A DNA stretch of 49,101 bases, from assembly GCA_015066045.1 (NCBI GenBank), contig SVPD01000016.1, forward strand, positions 1 to 49,101. The letters run 5' to 3'. A model generated the notes under the pieces. That model was not told the origin of the DNA. It searched no databases and saw only the letters and a list, made by a program, of their open reading frames with translations. Position 1 is the first letter of the stretch. The number at the start of each line of letters is the position of its first letter. Shown here one piece after another: positions 7,801 to 17,008 of the stretch. The translations under genes and the position numbers were made by a program. The DNA comes from Oscillospiraceae bacterium. GTDB taxonomy: Bacteria > Bacillota > Clostridia > Oscillospirales > Acutalibacteraceae.

Positions 7801-8591
7801 ACTATCTCCATTTCTTCGATAAGATATCTAAGCCAATAATCCCTGTAAAAATATTCGGGAAGGTGGATACCGTCTCTGCCGTAGCAGTAGTCTATCTCTT
7901 TAAAAAGAGGACCGTTATTCAGATATTCCGCACCGAGGTCCTTACACATTTTTTTCATGGCCTTATTGTAAACCTTGATTCTGCCGAAAAGCTTATCCTT
8001 AGCTATCTTTCTGTCCACGGGGAAAATCGACGAAACGATAATGCGTGTGTCAGGGAGCTTCTTTTTAATCTTCTTTATGCACTTGGAGTACATTTTCACA
8101 TAGCCGTCGAGAGCCTCATCCGTGTAGCCTAAAGCATTCAGGCCGTAATGAAGAACGATGACCTCCGGCTCTTTTTTTATAACCTTTTTATAGTTATCCT
8201 CCAAATGGTAAAGAGAGGCGCTGATCTGACTGTATATCTTTTTATCGTTCAGTATGCCGAAGGACTCCAGACCGTTTATCAGAGAGTCGCCCATAAAATA
8301 AACATCCTTGAGCACCTTTTTATAGGTCGTTTTACCCTTATCCAGCTTGTAAAGGATTTCAGCCACACGCTCGGATTTGCTTTCGGGGATATAGTTTCTT
8401 ATCTCCTCGGCTGTTTTTACTGACTTTTCGGCCTCACTTACGTCTATCAGTGCCATTTTTTCTATATAGGAAACGCCCTCTCCCGTATCCGCCTGTGCAG
8501 TGTGGTTTTCCTTTATCAAGGCAGAAAAATTACTCAGCGGATAGCTGATGAGAAGTGCGCAGACTATTAACATAATTACCGTCTTTTTCAA
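7797..8591 (-). CDS. SGNH/GDSL-family exported esterase or acyltransferase
   Basis: This protein of about 264 residues has an N-terminal hydrophobic segment (signal or anchor) followed by an SGNH hydrolase fold. Block I is FMGDSLINGL with nucleophile Ser103, the block III-like Asn is in HYGLNALG (152), and the Asp/His dyad is in GRDGIHL (240 and 243). The frame extends to 8612, but I prefer the TTG at 8591 because AAAGGTG lies six bases before it. It opens the operon with the DUF4358-like, MBOAT and DHHW genes. In such clusters the SGNH protein is thought to transfer or remove acetyl groups on the surface polymer. Function as esterase versus transferase is undecided. Confidence 0.82.
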   Translation of the reverse strand: MKKTVIMLIVCALLISYPLSNFSALIKENHTAQADTGEGVSYIEKMALIDVSEAEKSVKTAEEIRNYIPESKSERVAEILYKLDKGKTTYKKVLKDVYFMGDSLINGLESFGILNDKKIYSQISASLYHLEDNYKKVIKKEPEVIVLHYGLNALGYTDEALDGYVKMYSKCIKKIKKKLPDTRIIVSSIFPVDRKIAKDKLFGRIKVYNKAMKKMCKDLGAEYLNNGPLFKEIDYCYGRDGIHLPEYFYRDYWLRYLIEEMEIV

Positions 8592-8643
8592 TCTGTTCAC
8601 CTTTATTTTCAAAATAAGACATAATACTTCATTTTACTCTTAT

Positions 8644-8672
8644 AGTTTACATCTTTTACGCTTTTAAATCAA
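8644..8672 (-). promoter_or_regulatory. Promoter of the O-acylation operon
   Basis: On the minus strand TTGATT (8672-8667) and TAAACT (8649-8644) are 17 bases apart, between the GH51 terminator and the SGNH start. TATAAG a few bases further is an alternative -10 with poor spacing. Confidence 0.6.
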
Positions 8673-8714
8673 TAGTAACGGGCTTTAATTAATGGAAAAT
8701 TTTCTGAATAAAAC

Positions 8715-8747
8715 TGCAAAAAAATTGGGCAGATTTTTCATCTGCCC
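8715..8747 (-). terminator. Terminator of the GH51 gene
   Basis: GGGCAGAT (8727-8734) and ATCTGCCC (8740-8747) form a perfect stem with a 5-base loop. On the minus strand it is followed by AATTTTTTTG. It lies 15 bases after the arabinofuranosidase stop codon. Confidence 0.88.
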
Positions 8748-8762
8748 GAAAAGATAAATTAT

Positions 8763-10334
<1,572 letters not shown>

Positions 10335-10354
10335 GATGTTGCGGCTTATTTGTA

Positions 10355-10383
10355 TTGCCAAAGAGAATATATTTTGATATAAT
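10355..10383 (+). promoter_or_regulatory. Promoter of the rsmE operon
   Basis: TTGCCA (10355-10360) and a perfect TATAAT (10378-10383) are 17 bases apart. Start of rsmE follows about 20 bases later, so the leader is short. Confidence 0.75.
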
Positions 10384-10403
10384 CAGAAAAACGGGGTGAA
10401 TAT

Positions 10404-11162
10404 ATGTTTAATTTTTTTGTCAGTGAAGAAAACAGACAGGGCGACACCTTTCAGCTTACGGGTGCGGACTGTAACCACATAAAAAATGTTCTCAGAATGA
10501 AAAAGGGTGACACTATTCTCGTTTCCTGTCAGGGTAAAAGCCATCTCTGCACCCTCACGGAATGCGAAAACGGCTTCGCCTCGGCTCAGATAATCGAGGA
10601 GGACTTTCAGGACACGGAGCTGCCTGTGAAGCTTTATCTTTTTCAGGGGCTTCCAAAGGGTGACAAAATGGAGCTTATCATCCAGAAGGCAGTGGAGCTG
10701 GGAGTGCATAAGATAATACCCGTGGAAATGAACCGCTGCGTGGTAAAGCTGGACGGAAAGAAAAAGGTCTCCAAGACTGCACGCTGGCAGGCTATCGCCG
10801 AAAGTGCAGCCAAACAGAGTAAAAGAACGCTCATCCCCCACGTAGAAACGCCTCTTTCCTACGGTGAGGCTATGAAAAGAGCTGAGGAGCTGGACCTTTT
10901 TCTGGTTCCCTATGAGAATAAAAGGGGTATGGAGGCCACGGAAGAGGCTCTTGACCTTATTAAGCAGGGCTTCTCTGTGGGTATTCTCATCGGCCCCGAG
11001 GGCGGCTTTGAGGAGACGGAGATAGAAAAGGCTCTTGTCTTGGGAGGCAGGGTTATTTCTCTCGGTCAGAGGATTCTGCGCACGGAAACGGCAGCCATTA
11101 CGGCTCTGGGAATGTGTATGCTTTACACGGAAATGAAACTTAAGGATGAAAGCAATGATTAA
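10404..11162 (+). CDS. rsmE: 16S rRNA (uracil-1498-N3)-methyltransferase RsmE
   Basis: RsmE methylates N3 of U1498 in 16S rRNA using S-adenosylmethionine. The 252-residue protein has the N-terminal PUA-like part and the C-terminal SPOUT (knotted) domain. The signatures are LFQGLPKGDKMELIIQKAVELG (about 79-100), IGPEGGF (196-202) and the knot motif LGQRILRTETA (220-230). GGGGTG five bases before ATG 10404 supports the start. It overlaps the following rRNA methyltransferase gene by eight bases, indicating coupled translation. In many Firmicutes rsmE follows prmA and dnaJ; here it heads a different unit. Confidence 0.95.
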   Translation: MFNFFVSEENRQGDTFQLTGADCNHIKNVLRMKKGDTILVSCQGKSHLCTLTECENGFASAQIIEEDFQDTELPVKLYLFQGLPKGDKMELIIQKAVELGVHKIIPVEMNRCVVKLDGKKKVSKTARWQAIAESAAKQSKRTLIPHVETPLSYGEAMKRAEELDLFLVPYENKRGMEATEEALDLIKQGFSVGILIGPEGGFEETEIEKALVLGGRVISLGQRILRTETAAITALGMCMLYTEMKLKDESND

Positions 11163-12510
11163 CTTACCCGAAAAATACAAAGAAAGAATGAAGGCACTGC
11201 TCGGCGACGGGTATGAAGCCTATGAAAATGCACTGAGTGAGCCGCCCGTGAGAGCCTTCAGAGTGAATACGGATAAAATAAGCGTGGCGGATTTCGAAAA
11301 AATCTGCCCATTCCCCCACGAAAAAATACCGTACACCGATAACGGCTTTTACTTTACCTACGATAAAATCGGTAACCATCCCTTCCATCACGCAGGTATG
11401 ATTTACGTTCAGGAGCCGGGAGCTATGGCACCGGCTGAATGTGTGGACATAAAGCCCGAATGGCATGTCCTCGATATGTGTGCCGCACCGGGCGGAAAAA
11501 GCACACAGATAAAAAATAAGCTCGGAGAAAAGGGTGTTCTTGTTTCAAACGAGATAATTCCCTCACGGTGTAAAATCCTCACGGGCAACATCGAAAGGCT
11601 CGGTCTGAAAAATGTTATCACCACCTGCTCTGACTCAGAGCATCTGACACGCTTTTTTCATAAGGATTTCGACCTTATTATGGTGGATGCTCCCTGCAGC
11701 GGTGAGGGTATGTTCCGTAAAGAGGAGGCAGCCGTCACCGAATGGAGTGAAGAAAATGTCCGTCTCTGTGCTGAAAGGCAGCTCGGCATTCTCGATAACG
11801 CCATCCGTCTTCTTAAGGACGGTGGATATATAATCTATGCCACCTGTACCTTCTCTCTGGAGGAAAACGAAATGGTTATCGACAGCTTTCTGAAAAAATA
11901 TCCCGAGTTCGAATTAACCGAAGTGACACCGAGAGTAAGTGAGAGCACCTGTGACGGAATAGAATTCGAGGGCTGCGAAGCAAAGAATATACGCTACTGC
12001 CGCAGATTTTATCCCCATAAAAGCAGAGGTGAGGGGCAGTTTATGGCGGTGCTTAAAAGCACGGCTGAGCCTTCACTGAGAAAAACTGCGGTTAAAAAAG
12101 CCAAGGAAAAGGAAAACCGTCTCGTGACGGATTTTCTCGGCAGTGTTCTTACCGAGTACGATAAAAGCAACGTTATTTCAAACGGTTACAGGGTTAACTA
12201 TTTCACGCCTGACTTTCCCGTACCCGTCGCCCACTTTTCCTGCGGTGTGACTGTGGGTGAAATAAAGAAAGGCTACATTCAGCCCCACCATCAGTTCTTT
12301 ATGGCGATGGGAAAGGATTTCAAAAGAAAAATCGCTCTGGAGGCCGATTCGCCCGAGCTTATGAAATATCTTCACGGCGAGGAAATACCTGCAGACACGG
12401 AAAACGGCTGGGCAGTGGTTACCGTAAACGGCTGCAGCATCGGCGGCATAAAGGTCGTGTCGGGCAGAGGTAAAAACCACTATCCCAAGGGCTTAAGACT
12501 AAAAGGATAA
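11155..12510 (+). CDS. RsmB/RsmF-family rRNA (cytosine-5)-methyltransferase
   Basis: This NOL1/NOP2/Sun-type enzyme would methylate cytosine C5 in rRNA with S-adenosylmethionine. Of about 451 residues, the catalytic core shows CAAPGGKST (109-117), DAPCSGEGMF with Cys181, and the second catalytic cysteine in the TCTFSLEENE motif (Cys231). The C-terminal part (about 330-451) resembles the PUA-like tail of RsmF/YebU. I chose ATG 11155 over 11146 because AAGGA lies eight bases before it. It overlaps the end of rsmE. The target cytosine cannot be decided, so no symbol is given. Confidence 0.9.
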   Translation: MINLPEKYKERMKALLGDGYEAYENALSEPPVRAFRVNTDKISVADFEKICPFPHEKIPYTDNGFYFTYDKIGNHPFHHAGMIYVQEPGAMAPAECVDIKPEWHVLDMCAAPGGKSTQIKNKLGEKGVLVSNEIIPSRCKILTGNIERLGLKNVITTCSDSEHLTRFFHKDFDLIMVDAPCSGEGMFRKEEAAVTEWSEENVRLCAERQLGILDNAIRLLKDGGYIIYATCTFSLEENEMVIDSFLKKYPEFELTEVTPRVSESTCDGIEFEGCEAKNIRYCRRFYPHKSRGEGQFMAVLKSTAEPSLRKTAVKKAKEKENRLVTDFLGSVLTEYDKSNVISNGYRVNYFTPDFPVPVAHFSCGVTVGEIKKGYIQPHHQFFMAMGKDFKRKIALEADSPELMKYLHGEEIPADTENGWAVVTVNGCSIGGIKVVSGRGKNHYPKGLRLKG

Positions 12511-12531
12511 AACTTTAAAGGAGTGTTATAT

Positions 12532-13854
12532 ATGATTAAAATGTTAGGCGGTAACCTTTTCGGAAAGCTTCTGACTATGCTTTTCACGGCATTTTTCGGT
12601 GTTCTTTCCCTCGGCACGGGCACAGGCAAAACACCTCCCGAGGTACCCGAAGATTTCGAGCCCGTTTTACGCTTCGCCGTGTGCAGTGACGTACATCTCA
12701 GCGGTGAGGCAAACGATGTGAATGCCAAAGAGTTCCGTGAGTTTTTCACTCAGAGCTATGCTTACAGTAAGGACAGTGACTCTTATAAAAGCCTTGATGC
12801 AGTGATGATATGCGGTGATTTTACCAATTGGGGCAGAGAAAGCGAATACAGAATGTATCAGAAAATCGTCTCTGAGGAGCTTAAGGGCGACACGAAACAT
12901 TTAGTCTGTATGGGCAACCACGAATTCATCGAGGAAAGAGAAACCGAGGGCATAAACGCTTTCGACAACTACAAAAAATATGTCTATGAGAATGTGGACA
13001 CTCACGAAATAATAAACGGCTACCATTTTATCGGTCTTTCCTATTCGGACAAGGATGAAAACTACAGTGACGAAAAAATTCAGTGGCTTAAATCTGAGCT
13101 GGACAAGGCAGTAGCCGACACGGGCGACAAGCCCATTTTCGTTTATCAGCATCCCCATCCCACTCTCACCGTTTACGGCAGCATAAACTGGAGTGAAATA
13201 AAAATCAGTCTTGCCCTGAAGGACTATCCTCAGGTTATTAACTTCTCGGGACACTCCCATTATAACGCATCCGATCCCCGCTCCATCCATCAGGGTAAAT
13301 TCACAGCTATGGGCACGGGCGGCATCACAGGACTCGAGGGTAACGTTAATTACATAGACGGCAACGCAGGCTCCCAGATGGCCTCCTCGAGCTATGAAAT
13401 AGTCGAGGCTGATGCTGCAGGCAATGTAAGAATCAGAGTTTTCGACGGATACAACGATATGTTCTATCCCGAAAACGACTATTATCTTCCCACGGGTGAG
13501 AAAATCTATACCTGGGGCAACCTCAGATCCTTCGATACCAAGCCTCTTTTTGCTGAGGGTGAAATCAAAGCAGAGGTCAATGCAGAGGGTGAAGCAGTTA
13601 TCTCCTTCCCCGATGCCAAGGGATACTATGATGCGGCAAGCTACAATGTCACGGTTAAAGACAGTAGCGGCAAGACAGTTTTCTGCTCGTCGGTTATTTC
13701 CGAATATGTGAGTGCCGTAGATGACGGTGCCTCCGTGAACATCGGAAAGCAGGAAAAGGGCGAATACAGTGTGGAAATCAAGGGTGTAAGCCCCTATGCG
13801 AAAATCGGTAAGGCTATTAAAGGAACGGTTGAGGTAAAGGCAGAGGTTGAATAA
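12532..13854 (+). CDS. Exported calcineurin-like metallophosphoesterase
   Basis: This 440-residue protein has an N-terminal hydrophobic segment (about 6-28) that should export or anchor it, then a binuclear metallophosphoesterase domain. The metal and catalytic motifs appear in order: CSDVHLSG, ICGDFTNWG, CMGNHEF, YQHPHP and FSGHSHYN. A C-terminal domain of about 100 residues looks like an Ig/FN3-type beta sandwich. AAAGGAG before ATG 12532 sets the start; the GTG at 12523 overlaps that site and is less likely. It lies 21 bases after the rRNA methyltransferase gene and may be cotranscribed, although the function seems unrelated. The substrate (nucleotide, phosphodiester or phospholipid) is unknown. 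Confidence 0.87.
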   Translation: MIKMLGGNLFGKLLTMLFTAFFGVLSLGTGTGKTPPEVPEDFEPVLRFAVCSDVHLSGEANDVNAKEFREFFTQSYAYSKDSDSYKSLDAVMICGDFTNWGRESEYRMYQKIVSEELKGDTKHLVCMGNHEFIEERETEGINAFDNYKKYVYENVDTHEIINGYHFIGLSYSDKDENYSDEKIQWLKSELDKAVADTGDKPIFVYQHPHPTLTVYGSINWSEIKISLALKDYPQVINFSGHSHYNASDPRSIHQGKFTAMGTGGITGLEGNVNYIDGNAGSQMASSSYEIVEADAAGNVRIRVFDGYNDMFYPENDYYLPTGEKIYTWGNLRSFDTKPLFAEGEIKAEVNAEGEAVISFPDAKGYYDAASYNVTVKDSSGKTVFCSSVISEYVSAVDDGASVNIGKQEKGEYSVEIKGVSPYAKIGKAIKGTVEVKAEVE

Positions 13855-13856
13855 TT

Positions 13857-13886
13857 CAGAATGCGGAATTCGGAATGCGGAATCGC
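13857..13886. repeat. Short degenerate direct repeats after a stop codon
   Basis: Units of the type GGAATGC/GGAATTC are repeated about four times directly after the metallophosphoesterase stop codon. A comparable tract of AATAATGAAT-type units follows yebC at 31803-31834. Such simple tracts are common between genes in Clostridia; I see no coding or regulatory role. Confidence 0.55.
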
Positions 13887-13888
13887 GG

Positions 13889-13948
13889 ATAAAAGAGATA
13901 TATAAATGAAATACTACCCGCCGAGATGGTGGGTAGTATCTCTTTTAT
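13889..13948. terminator. Bidirectional terminator between convergent genes
   Basis: A 12-bp stem (13911-13922 with 13928-13939, one G-T pair) carries a GAGAT loop. Beyond it ATAAAAGAGAT (13889-13899) is complementary to ATCTCTTTTAT (13938-13948), giving A/T-rich flanks on both strands. It lies between the convergent metallophosphoesterase and GH3-family genes. Confidence 0.75.
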
Positions 13949-15618
13949 TCATCTATATGCGAGAAGAAGAATTCTTTTCTTTCCTCGTTGTTAATCACGG
14001 TGACGGGCTTAATCTGATTTAATACCTTGCCCTGATTTTTAAGCATTTCCCTGTAATCGGCGTAGGTATTCTTTTTAAGGAAAAGCACCTTCGGTGCACC
14101 GAGCATACCCCAGCGACGGTATTTGAAATACTTTTCGTTGCTTTCGCAGAGGTAGTGGTCGAGCTTTTCTTCGATAAGAGGAAGCATACTCCTGTCTGCA
14201 TCACCCTCGGGCTCTGCCAGCAGCATATAACGGACAGGATCACTGTCGTGGTCATCGCAGAAGCTATAGCCCTTAAAGGAAATGCCCAGCTCCTTCTGTG
14301 TTTCGCCTGCCGCCCAGTCAACCATCTGAGTGGTGGTCTTTTCGTTGGCGATGTTCATAGCAAGATTATTTCTGTAAAGGAACTCCACCTTCGGAGTGTT
14401 TTTATATTTACCTGTGACACGCACCACGTCCTCGATTCTGTAGCGGCAGAGTCCCGAGCGGTTAGTTACCACCAGCTCGTAGGCTTTGCCCTCCTCGATT
14501 TCGTCGATAGTGAGCGGTCTTTCGCATTCGGGCTCATCCACGGGAATAAACTCAAAGAAAACGGACTGAGGCAGCAGCACATAGTCCATAGCATTCAGCT
14601 CCACGGGAATAGCCATATAGCCCTCTGCCGCAGCGTATCCCATATTATGGATGGGAGCATCACCTATATGCTTACGCAGCTTATCCACATAAAATTTAAG
14701 ATTAGAGCCGACCATTCCGTAGGACCAGAGGAATTTCGGCCAGACACGGGGCACGATGGGTGTGTCGAAGCCCTTTTCACATTCACGGCGGATTTCTGCC
14801 GCTCTTTCGGGCATTGGCTTCAGCTTCTTTTCCCATTTTCTTCGAAGGTCATCGGGGCATTTTACCGATGGATCTATGGTTCCCTTTTCGATGTCATCGC
14901 ATAACATCTCCCAGTTCTGCTCGAAATAGTCGAACATAGTGGTCAGCAGTGTGATAACCATAGCACCGAGATAGGTAAGGTCACGTCTTTGCAGTGCGAA
15001 GCGCAGATGGAAATAAGAGGTATTCACCGAAGCCTCATCCACGGGATACATAAAGTCATTGGGCGTGGTGAGAAAGAAGCGTGAAATGGGCTTAAGATAA
15101 GCGATGGGAATCTGTCCCGCACCGTTACACATTTTACCGTCAGCGAGTCTGTGACCGGTTAGAACCACCGCCACATTTCCCACCTGCTTGGGAAATTTCA
15201 CTCCCCTTTTACGGAACCATTTCGCTGCACAGCCCGTGGTTCCCGAAAAGCCCATGCACTGCATAATCCACAGGTCTTCGCCGCATTTGGGCATAATTTT
15301 AGGCTTACCTACAGAGCCCGAGGAGGAGCAGTAACGGACAGGTCTTCTCTTTATAATGAGATTTTTTTCGCCCTTCTGCATTCTTTCCACATATTCATCA
15401 TAATCCTCATAGGTGGTAAAGGGCATATTTTTCTGAAAATCCTCTACGGATTTCACCGTACCGAGACCTATTTTTTTACCGAATTCGGTGTTTTTATTTC
15501 TTTTGACTATCCCTTTTAAAACGCTTTCCTGCATTCTGCGGGGGCGAGAGGTGTAAAAATCAACCTTCAGCCACTCGAGATAGCCGAGGAATACACCTAT
15601 ATCAGAAAATCCGGCCAT
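13945..15618 (-). CDS. GH3-family adenylate-forming protein (auxin-responsive GH3 type)
   Basis: This protein of about 557 residues belongs to the GH3 acyl-adenylase family, named for plant enzymes that join carboxylic acids such as jasmonate or auxin to amino acids; bacterial members lack assigned substrates. Visible family features are the nucleotide-binding stretch YCSSSGSVGKPKIMP, the MGYAAAEGYMAIP motif, YELVVTNRSGLCRYRIEDVV, and the C-terminal subdomain with KYFKYRRWGML. ATG 15618 is chosen over TTG 15624 because AAAGGTG is correctly spaced for it. It starts 15 bases after the stop of a membrane-anchored stalk protein and shares its transcript. It could make an N-acyl amino acid or amide; this is inference. 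Confidence 0.85.
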   Translation of the reverse strand: MAGFSDIGVFLGYLEWLKVDFYTSRPRRMQESVLKGIVKRNKNTEFGKKIGLGTVKSVEDFQKNMPFTTYEDYDEYVERMQKGEKNLIIKRRPVRYCSSSGSVGKPKIMPKCGEDLWIMQCMGFSGTTGCAAKWFRKRGVKFPKQVGNVAVVLTGHRLADGKMCNGAGQIPIAYLKPISRFFLTTPNDFMYPVDEASVNTSYFHLRFALQRRDLTYLGAMVITLLTTMFDYFEQNWEMLCDDIEKGTIDPSVKCPDDLRRKWEKKLKPMPERAAEIRRECEKGFDTPIVPRVWPKFLWSYGMVGSNLKFYVDKLRKHIGDAPIHNMGYAAAEGYMAIPVELNAMDYVLLPQSVFFEFIPVDEPECERPLTIDEIEEGKAYELVVTNRSGLCRYRIEDVVRVTGKYKNTPKVEFLYRNNLAMNIANEKTTTQMVDWAAGETQKELGISFKGYSFCDDHDSDPVRYMLLAEPEGDADRSMLPLIEEKLDHYLCESNEKYFKYRRWGMLGAPKVLFLKKNTYADYREMLKNQGKVLNQIKPVTVINNEERKEFFFSHIDE

Positions 15619-15633
15619 AATCAATCACCTTTC

Positions 15634-16617
15634 TTATTTCCACTGAATATCCCATACCTCATCTATGTAGCCTTCCATACTGCCGCTGCCGCTGATGCCA
15701 ATAGCCTTACCTTCGCCGACACCCTTCATTTCGAGTCTTTCACGGTACCGGATTGTCTTGCCTGAAGCATCTACTAAAACACTCACGGTAGCACCGGGAT
15801 ATTCGAAGTCAACCTTCGTCAGCTCACCGAGAGGAAGAGAGAAGGTAGAAAAGTCGAGAGTGTCACAGGCGGCATTATGGTGGGGAGGACGGGGATTCTG
15901 CAGAGTGCTGGTTTCGGGAACTACCTTTACGGTGTAAAGGGTACCCCCGTCTGTTTCCTCTGCTGTAGCCTCTGCCACACCGTCCACTGTCAGCGTAAAG
16001 GGCTTATCTGTAGGCGGGATTTCGTGATTTATGACAGTCTCCTCACCCTTCTTTTCGGGATTGGGACCTTTGCCGTTTGTGATGTCAAATTCGAGAATTT
16101 CTTCGCCCTCGAAAAAGTCAATAACAGTGTTTATGGCTCCCGTAAGGGCAGGCACGGAGCAGTCAATGAGGTCGATGCTGATAATCTGCTTTTTGACGGC
16201 AGTAAAGGAAGCGGTGTCTGCTTTGATAGAGTTAACGCCCTCGTTGACCTTGGCTAAAATCTCCGCCTTGGTCAGTTCACGCTTTGCGGTGGTGGCGGGA
16301 GCCGTGGTCTGAACGGGTGATGTGGTCTTTTCGGGCTCGGTATTAACGGCCGATGTAACTGTGGGCGCAAGAGTAGCTGACGGCGCAACGGTAGGTGCCG
16401 CAGTGGTCGGTGCCGCAGTAACGACTGTGGTCGGAGCGGTAGCAGTGGGCTGAGCCTCGACAGGCTTTCCGGTGTCACTGCCCGTAAGCTTAAAAATGAA
16501 AACGACCACTACCAGTGCAAGAGCAATTACCAGCAAAATGCCTTTTTTATCGGAAGAGGAAAAGCTGCCGCCTTCCTCCGTCGTTTCCTCTACGGGGTAT
16601 TCATTGAAATTATCCAT
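15634..16617 (-). CDS. Membrane-anchored protein with Thr/Pro-rich stalk and shared C-terminal domain
   Basis: I do not recognise this 327-residue protein by name. It has a short acidic cytoplasmic N-terminus, one membrane helix (about 25-43), a low-complexity Ala/Pro/Thr stalk (about 55-112) and an extracellular domain (about 117-327). The domain starts with a helix (KVNEGVNSIKA) and continues with beta-rich motifs such as LEFDITNG, GTLYTVKVVPE and TVSVLVDASGKTI. The same order of motifs is found in the proteins at 17009-18001, 18066-20834 and 20883-22826. GGAGGAATATACT precedes ATG 16617. It has its own promoter and is followed by the GH3-family gene. The repetitive stalk DNA is likely to vary in length between strains. 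Confidence 0.75.
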   Translation of the reverse strand: MDNFNEYPVEETTEEGGSFSSSDKKGILLVIALALVVVVFIFKLTGSDTGKPVEAQPTATAPTTVVTAAPTTAAPTVAPSATLAPTVTSAVNTEPEKTTSPVQTTAPATTAKRELTKAEILAKVNEGVNSIKADTASFTAVKKQIISIDLIDCSVPALTGAINTVIDFFEGEEILEFDITNGKGPNPEKKGEETVINHEIPPTDKPFTLTVDGVAEATAEETDGGTLYTVKVVPETSTLQNPRPPHHNAACDTLDFSTFSLPLGELTKVDFEYPGATVSVLVDASGKTIRYRERLEMKGVGEGKAIGISGSGSMEGYIDEVWDIQWK

Positions 16618-16652
16618 AGTATATTCCTCCTGTATACAAATTACCGTATACT

Positions 16653-16681
16653 ATTATAGCAATCTGTGCAGCGTTTTTCAA
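16653..16681 (-). promoter_or_regulatory. Promoter of the stalk protein / GH3-family operon
   Basis: On the minus strand TTGAAA (16681-16676) and TATAAT (16658-16653) are 17 bases apart. Just downstream, around the expected start point, two GTATAC palindromes (16646-16651 and 16632-16637) are separated by eight bases and could be an operator. Confidence 0.8.
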
Positions 16682-16693
16682 GTTAAAGTCAAA

Positions 16694-16725
16694 TAAAAAA
16701 AGCGGAGAAGAAAATCTTCTCCGCT
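16694..16725 (-). terminator. Terminator of the 64-residue membrane protein gene
   Basis: AGCGGAGAAG (16701-16710) and CTTCTCCGCT (16716-16725) form a perfect 10-bp stem with an AAAAT loop, followed on the minus strand by TTTTTTTATTTG. Confidence 0.9.
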
Positions 16726-16738
16726 CAAGGTCTGATTT

Positions 16739-16933
16739 TTATGCTACTGTTTCGGAGATAAAGTCATAATCTCCCTCTAATGATGCGCAGGAAACATAGT
16801 TTACTCTGTCATCAGCGTTCTTAAGCTTTTTCTTTTCGATAATTTTAGTTACTGCCACATAAATGCCTGCGATAGCAGCGGCGATAGCGACGATAACTGC
16901 GACAACTTTAAGCACTTTTTTAAAGGTTTCCAT
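16739..16933 (-). CDS. Small single-pass membrane protein, 64 residues
   Basis: I do not recognise this protein. It has a basic N-terminus, one strong hydrophobic helix (about residues 7-29, rich in Ala, Val and Ile), a lysine cluster (IIEKKKLKN) and a polar tail of about 25 residues with a single Cys. This orientation suggests the N-terminal end lies in the membrane and the lysines stay cytoplasmic. ATG 16933 is preceded by GGAGGAATATAAG; the frame extends five codons upstream but without a ribosome site. A near-consensus promoter and a strong terminator bracket it, so it is a monocistronic and probably well-expressed gene. Confidence 0.75.
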   Translation of the reverse strand: METFKKVLKVVAVIVAIAAAIAGIYVAVTKIIEKKKLKNADDRVNYVSCASLEGDYDFISETVA

Positions 16934-16965
16934 CTTATATTCCTCCAAGTAATTATTACCCTTAG

Positions 16966-16999
16966 ATTATAACACCATTTATCGGTAAAGTCAACCGAT
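16966..16999 (-). promoter_or_regulatory. Strong promoter with inverted repeat across the -35 box
   Basis: On the minus strand TTGACT (16994-16989) and TATAAT (16971-16966) are 17 bases apart. ATCGGT (16981-16986) and ACCGAT (16994-16999) form a 6-bp inverted repeat with a 7-base gap that encloses the -35 box, so a repressor site is possible. Confidence 0.8.
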
Positions 17000-17008
17000 T
17001 TATTCATT

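Noticed and set aside
10383-11180. Long minus-strand open frame (265 codons) opposite rsmE
   Set aside because: It lies fully antisense to a well-supported rsmE gene, shows no family motif and is rich in residues produced by reading the complement of common codons. It is a shadow frame.
14155-14904. Plus-strand open frame (249 codons) inside the GH3-family gene
   Set aside because: Antisense to conserved GH3 motifs, no ribosome site and no recognisable domain.
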